Positions 40,657 through 43,499 of a DNA stretch of 43,499 nucleotides are shown piece by piece. The notes below the pieces were generated by a model, which saw only the letters and a list, made by a program, of their open reading frames with translations, did not search any database and had not been told where the DNA came from. The stretch comes from CAYGZQ01 sp964354375 [NCBI: uncultured Planctomycetota bacterium]. Lineage in GTDB: Bacteria > JAJVIF01 > JAPKYR01. Position 1 is the stretch's first letter; each line of letters starts with the position of its first letter. A program made the position numbers and the translations under genes. The stretch lies in assembly GCA_964354375.1 (NCBI GenBank), contig CAYGZQ010000019.1, forward strand, positions 1 to 43,499, written 5' to 3'.

Positions 40657-40682
40657 CAAAAGCCCCCGGTCTCCCGGGGGCT
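40657..40682 (-). terminator. Rho-independent terminator of the PKD-array gene
   Basis: Minus strand: AGCCCCCGG-GAGA-CCGGGGGCT (9-bp stem, 4-nt loop), then CTTTTGAATT. It lies 25 nt past the stop codon at 40707 and before the MarR promoter. Confidence 0.8.
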
Positions 40683-40706
40683 TAGCATCTCGAATCTCAA
40701 GAGCAA

Positions 40707-43499
40707 CTACCAATCCAGAGGTGCGAACCAGAAGCCGAGTTTCGATGTCCCGGGCAGAACAAGGTCGCGGTCTTCCGGCATAGTCTCCGGGTTGATGGTG
40801 AATGTCGGCCACACGTCGCCATTATAGACTGAGAGCCCAAGTGGGGACATATACTGATCGAACTTCTGAAGCAATGCGTAGGTCCCCGCGACTCTCGCGT
40901 AGACGAGGATGTGGCAGGTCTCATCGGACCCGACGTGATCGATGTCGATGTCGGCGAAGCCGGCCACGCCGAACTCCTCGTTGCAAGAGTAGTAAATTAC
41001 CTGGTCGAAAATGCCGTCGGCCGTCATGGAAACCGAAGGACTGAGCGGGTTCGAGATGTCGAAAACGGTAACGCGGCCGCGCTGCTCGGTGCCGGCGTCG
41101 AAGATATACAGCTTGCCGGCGGCCCAGTTGACCGCGATGTCGAACACGTCGGTTTCGGTGCCGATGATCGAGCCGATGGACGTCGCGTGCCATGTCTCAT
41201 AGAACACGGGGTCGCCGACGTACGCGGAGTACATGAGATCGATTCCGGATGCAGCCGGTCTTTGCACGACCGCCCAGATGTCGCCGCTCTCGCTGAAATC
41301 GACGGCCATGATCTTGTAGCCTGCTCCAAAGGAGTGAGAGTAGGGGAAGAACATGCCTGCGATCACGCTGGTGTCGAGCAGCCTGAGTTCATTCGGCTTG
41401 TCGCTGGTCACAACCGAGACCATGCTGTCGTAAGGAGCGCCGTCAAGGTTGGTGACAAGGACTGTGCCCTTTGCGCCGCCGGTCGGTTTCACAAAAATGC
41501 CGTCGTTGATCGGGTCGTCGGCGTCGACATCCGGGTCAAAAGTCACGAGCGAGTTCTGACCGCCCTGGACAATCCCCAGTCCGGCCATTGAACCGGCTTC
41601 GATGAAGGCGATGTCTGCGCGCGGCAGCACTGAGAAAGCGAATGAGGAGTAGCCATGGGACAGCCCGCGTCGGGACGCAGGGTCAAGTATGTCGAAGTAG
41701 TGAATCCCCACGGGACAGGAGGGTACTGTCACAGTGACTACAAGCGGGTTGCCGAGGAGGTTGGTGGCGCCCTCGTTGTCCGTGACTCTCAGCATGATCT
41801 GGTAGATGCCGGGAGTGTCGTAGGCGTGACTCACGGTCTTTCCGTGATCATCCAGATTGAACGTCCCGTCGTAGTCGAAATCCCATTCCCATGCTGTGAT
41901 GGCCTCACCGTCGCAGTCGTTGTCATGGGAGCCGGAGCCGTCGAAGTAAAACAGCTCACCGATCTCAGCCATGGTCTTGTCCACGGTCGCGTACGCACTC
42001 GGGAGAGCGTTCGTGATGTGGATCTCGAGAGGTGAATCGAGGGTATCGGTGGCGCCCTCATCATCGGTCACGCGCATCTGCACGTAGTATGTGCCTGGGA
42101 CGTCCCAGGCGTTGAAGATCTCGGAGCCGGTGTACTCGTACGTTCCGTCGTTGTCGATGTCCCATTCCCAGCCCGCGATCAGTCCGCCGTCGGGATCGTA
42201 CGACCCGTCGTCGTACAGATGGACCTGCTCGCAGACGGTCTGCGGATTCGGGTCAGCGTCAGCAAAGGCTATGGGGTCGAATTTATGCTCGGTGATGCTT
42301 ATGCTGAGCGTAGCATCCAGCAAGTCGGTGCCGCCTTCATTGTCAGTGACCCTGAGCTGGACCTGGTACACTCCGGGGAGGAAGTACGTATGCGATGGGT
42401 ACTCGCCGGAGCCTTCGAAAATTCCATCGTTAGTCCAGTCCCACTCCCAGGTGACAATGCTCTGTCCGTCGCAGTCATTGTCGTATGAGCCCGATCCGTC
42501 GAAATCGATGGACTCGCCAATGTAGGCTTCGTACTTGCTGGCTGAGGCGACCGCTGTCGGAAGCGCATTCTCGATCATTATCTCGAGCGGTGTGTCGAGC
42601 ATGTCCGTCGCACCTTCATCGTCGGTCACGCGCATCTGCACGTAGTAGGTTCCCGGAACGGTCCAGGCGTAATAGATATCGGAGCCGGTGTACTCGTACG
42701 TTCCGTCGTTGTCGATGTCCCACTCGAAAAGCTGGATGGAGCCGCCGTCGGGGTCGTACGAGCCGTCATCGTACAGATGCACCTGCTCGCAGACTATCTG
42801 CGGATTCGGGGATGCGTCGGCGAACGCGATAGGATCCTCATACGCTACCGACACATGAATCGTGATCGGATTATCCAGGGTGTCCGTACCGCCTTCATCA
42901 TCCGTCACGCGAAGCTGCACGTAGTACGTGCCGGGTGCGGAGTACGAATGCGATGCGTACTCGCCGGAGCCTTCAAAAACACCGTCGTTCGTCCAGTCCC
43001 ATTCCCAGGCGACAATGTCCTGTCCGTCGCAGTCATTGTCATAGGAATCGGAACCGTCGAAATCGATCAGTTCGTTCACGAGCACTTCAGTCTTGCTCGC
43101 GTAAGCGACGGCTGTCGGGAGGGCATTCTCGATCATTACCTCGAGCGGCGTGTCGAGAGTATCGGTTTCGCCCTCATCGTCGGTAACGCGCATCTGCACG
43201 TAGTAGGTTCCCGGAACGGTCCAGGCAAAGTAGATGTCGGAGCCGGTGTACTCGTACGTCCCGTCGGTGTCGATGTCCCACTCAAAGAGCTGGATCGAGC
43301 CGCCGTCGGGATCGTACGAGCCGTCATCGTACAGATGGACGTTCTCGCAGACGATCTGCGGATTCGGAGAAGCGGCCGCAAACGCGATGGGATCGAACTT
43401 CTCCTCAGTGACGTTTATGCTGAGCGGCACGTCAAGCGTGTCTATGCCGCCCTCATTGTCGGTGACCCTGAGCTGGACCTGGTACTGTCCGGGTGCGGA
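40707..43499 (-). CDS. PKD-array surface protein, 5' part outside the window
   Basis: The frame is open to the last base of the window (at least 931 codons); the N-terminus, including any signal peptide, is missing. About six PKD domains of about 93 residues alternate in two types. Type A has 'PNPQIVCEQVHLYDDGSYDPDGGSIQLFEWDIDNDGTYEYTGSDIYYAWTVPGTYYVQMRVTDDEGATD'; type B has 'ENALPTAV...IDFDGSGSYDNDCDG...WEWDWTNDGIFEGSG'. The AB pair repeats at about 187 residues (about 560 bp) with high DNA identity. The last 320 residues ('CPVGIHYFDILDPASRRGLSHGYSSFAFSVLPRAD...') look like a beta-propeller with 'DIWAVVQRP', 'AAGKLYIFDAGTEQRGRVTVFDISNP'. Presumably exported; function unknown. Confidence 0.88.
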   Translation of the reverse strand, partial: SAPGQYQVQLRVTDNEGGIDTLDVPLSINVTEEKFDPIAFAAASPNPQIVCENVHLYDDGSYDPDGGSIQLFEWDIDTDGTYEYTGSDIYFAWTVPGTYYVQMRVTDDEGETDTLDTPLEVMIENALPTAVAYASKTEVLVNELIDFDGSDSYDNDCDGQDIVAWEWDWTNDGVFEGSGEYASHSYSAPGTYYVQLRVTDDEGGTDTLDNPITIHVSVAYEDPIAFADASPNPQIVCEQVHLYDDGSYDPDGGSIQLFEWDIDNDGTYEYTGSDIYYAWTVPGTYYVQMRVTDDEGATDMLDTPLEIMIENALPTAVASASKYEAYIGESIDFDGSGSYDNDCDGQSIVTWEWDWTNDGIFEGSGEYPSHTYFLPGVYQVQLRVTDNEGGTDLLDATLSISITEHKFDPIAFADADPNPQTVCEQVHLYDDGSYDPDGGLIAGWEWDIDNDGTYEYTGSEIFNAWDVPGTYYVQMRVTDDEGATDTLDSPLEIHITNALPSAYATVDKTMAEIGELFYFDGSGSHDNDCDGEAITAWEWDFDYDGTFNLDDHGKTVSHAYDTPGIYQIMLRVTDNEGATNLLGNPLVVTVTVPSCPVGIHYFDILDPASRRGLSHGYSSFAFSVLPRADIAFIEAGSMAGLGIVQGGQNSLVTFDPDVDADDPINDGIFVKPTGGAKGTVLVTNLDGAPYDSMVSVVTSDKPNELRLLDTSVIAGMFFPYSHSFGAGYKIMAVDFSESGDIWAVVQRPAASGIDLMYSAYVGDPVFYETWHATSIGSIIGTETDVFDIAVNWAAGKLYIFDAGTEQRGRVTVFDISNPLSPSVSMTADGIFDQVIYYSCNEEFGVAGFADIDIDHVGSDETCHILVYARVAGTYALLQKFDQYMSPLGLSVYNGDVWPTFTINPETMPEDRDLVLPGTSKLGFWFAPLDW

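Overview
The window is one 43.5 kb stretch of a GC-rich bacterial chromosome. kdsA (an LPS sugar gene) and four lipoproteins with clear lipoboxes point to a diderm cell. sepF, hrcA, a PgpH-type HD phosphodiesterase and thyX are more often met in Gram-positive and cyanobacterial lineages. Together with many long secreted PKD and beta-propeller proteins, this suggests an uncultivated diderm phylum; I cannot name it. No rRNA, tRNA, CRISPR array, phage or transposase gene was found.

Layout. 1-5.9 kb: three minus-strand genes, namely a secreted GxDxY-repeat protein, a HEAT-repeat protein and a lipoprotein. 6-14 kb: a housekeeping block read leftwards (phoH, pgpH-like, ybeY, two CorC/CNNM membrane proteins). 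13.4-17.4 kb: kdsA, a class V aminotransferase, hrcA and rsmE. 17.5-25.4 kb: three large lipoproteins built of PKD or Ig-like modules plus 'DFDPGPG' propeller repeats. 25.8-29.7 kb: sepF, yggS, a B12-type radical SAM gene and a DUF72 gene. 29.9-32.0 kb, plus strand: thyX, a small acidic protein and a PrsW-like protease with a zinc ribbon. 32.4-35.2 kb: an unknown protein, a membrane protein and a D-2-hydroxyacid dehydrogenase. 35.8-40.5 kb: a double GNAT, a three-gene TIGR04255/small protein/PIN module, a small transaldolase, a second GNAT and a MarR regulator. 40.7 kb to the end: the C-terminal 931 codons of a PKD-array protein that runs out of the window.

Three kinds of signal stand out. 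First, translation starts. rsmE and the second corC gene have no ATG/GTG/TTG at the position where their conserved N-termini begin, but each has an ATC codon preceded by a good Shine-Dalgarno. At least five other genes have a -10 box only 8-10 nt before the start codon, which predicts leaderless mRNAs. Second, the intergenic spaces are full of repeats: a dispersed 'GGTAGCTGC' hairpin family (five hairpins plus fragments), an 11-bp x5 tandem, a 22-bp x3 tandem, a perfect 37-bp inverted repeat and a 111-bp palindromic element. Some supply stop codons or create false N-terminal extensions of ORFs. Third, two regulatory candidates: a structured leader upstream of corC with mutually exclusive pairings, and a TIGR04255-antitoxin-PIN operon whose promoter carries a perfect palindrome.
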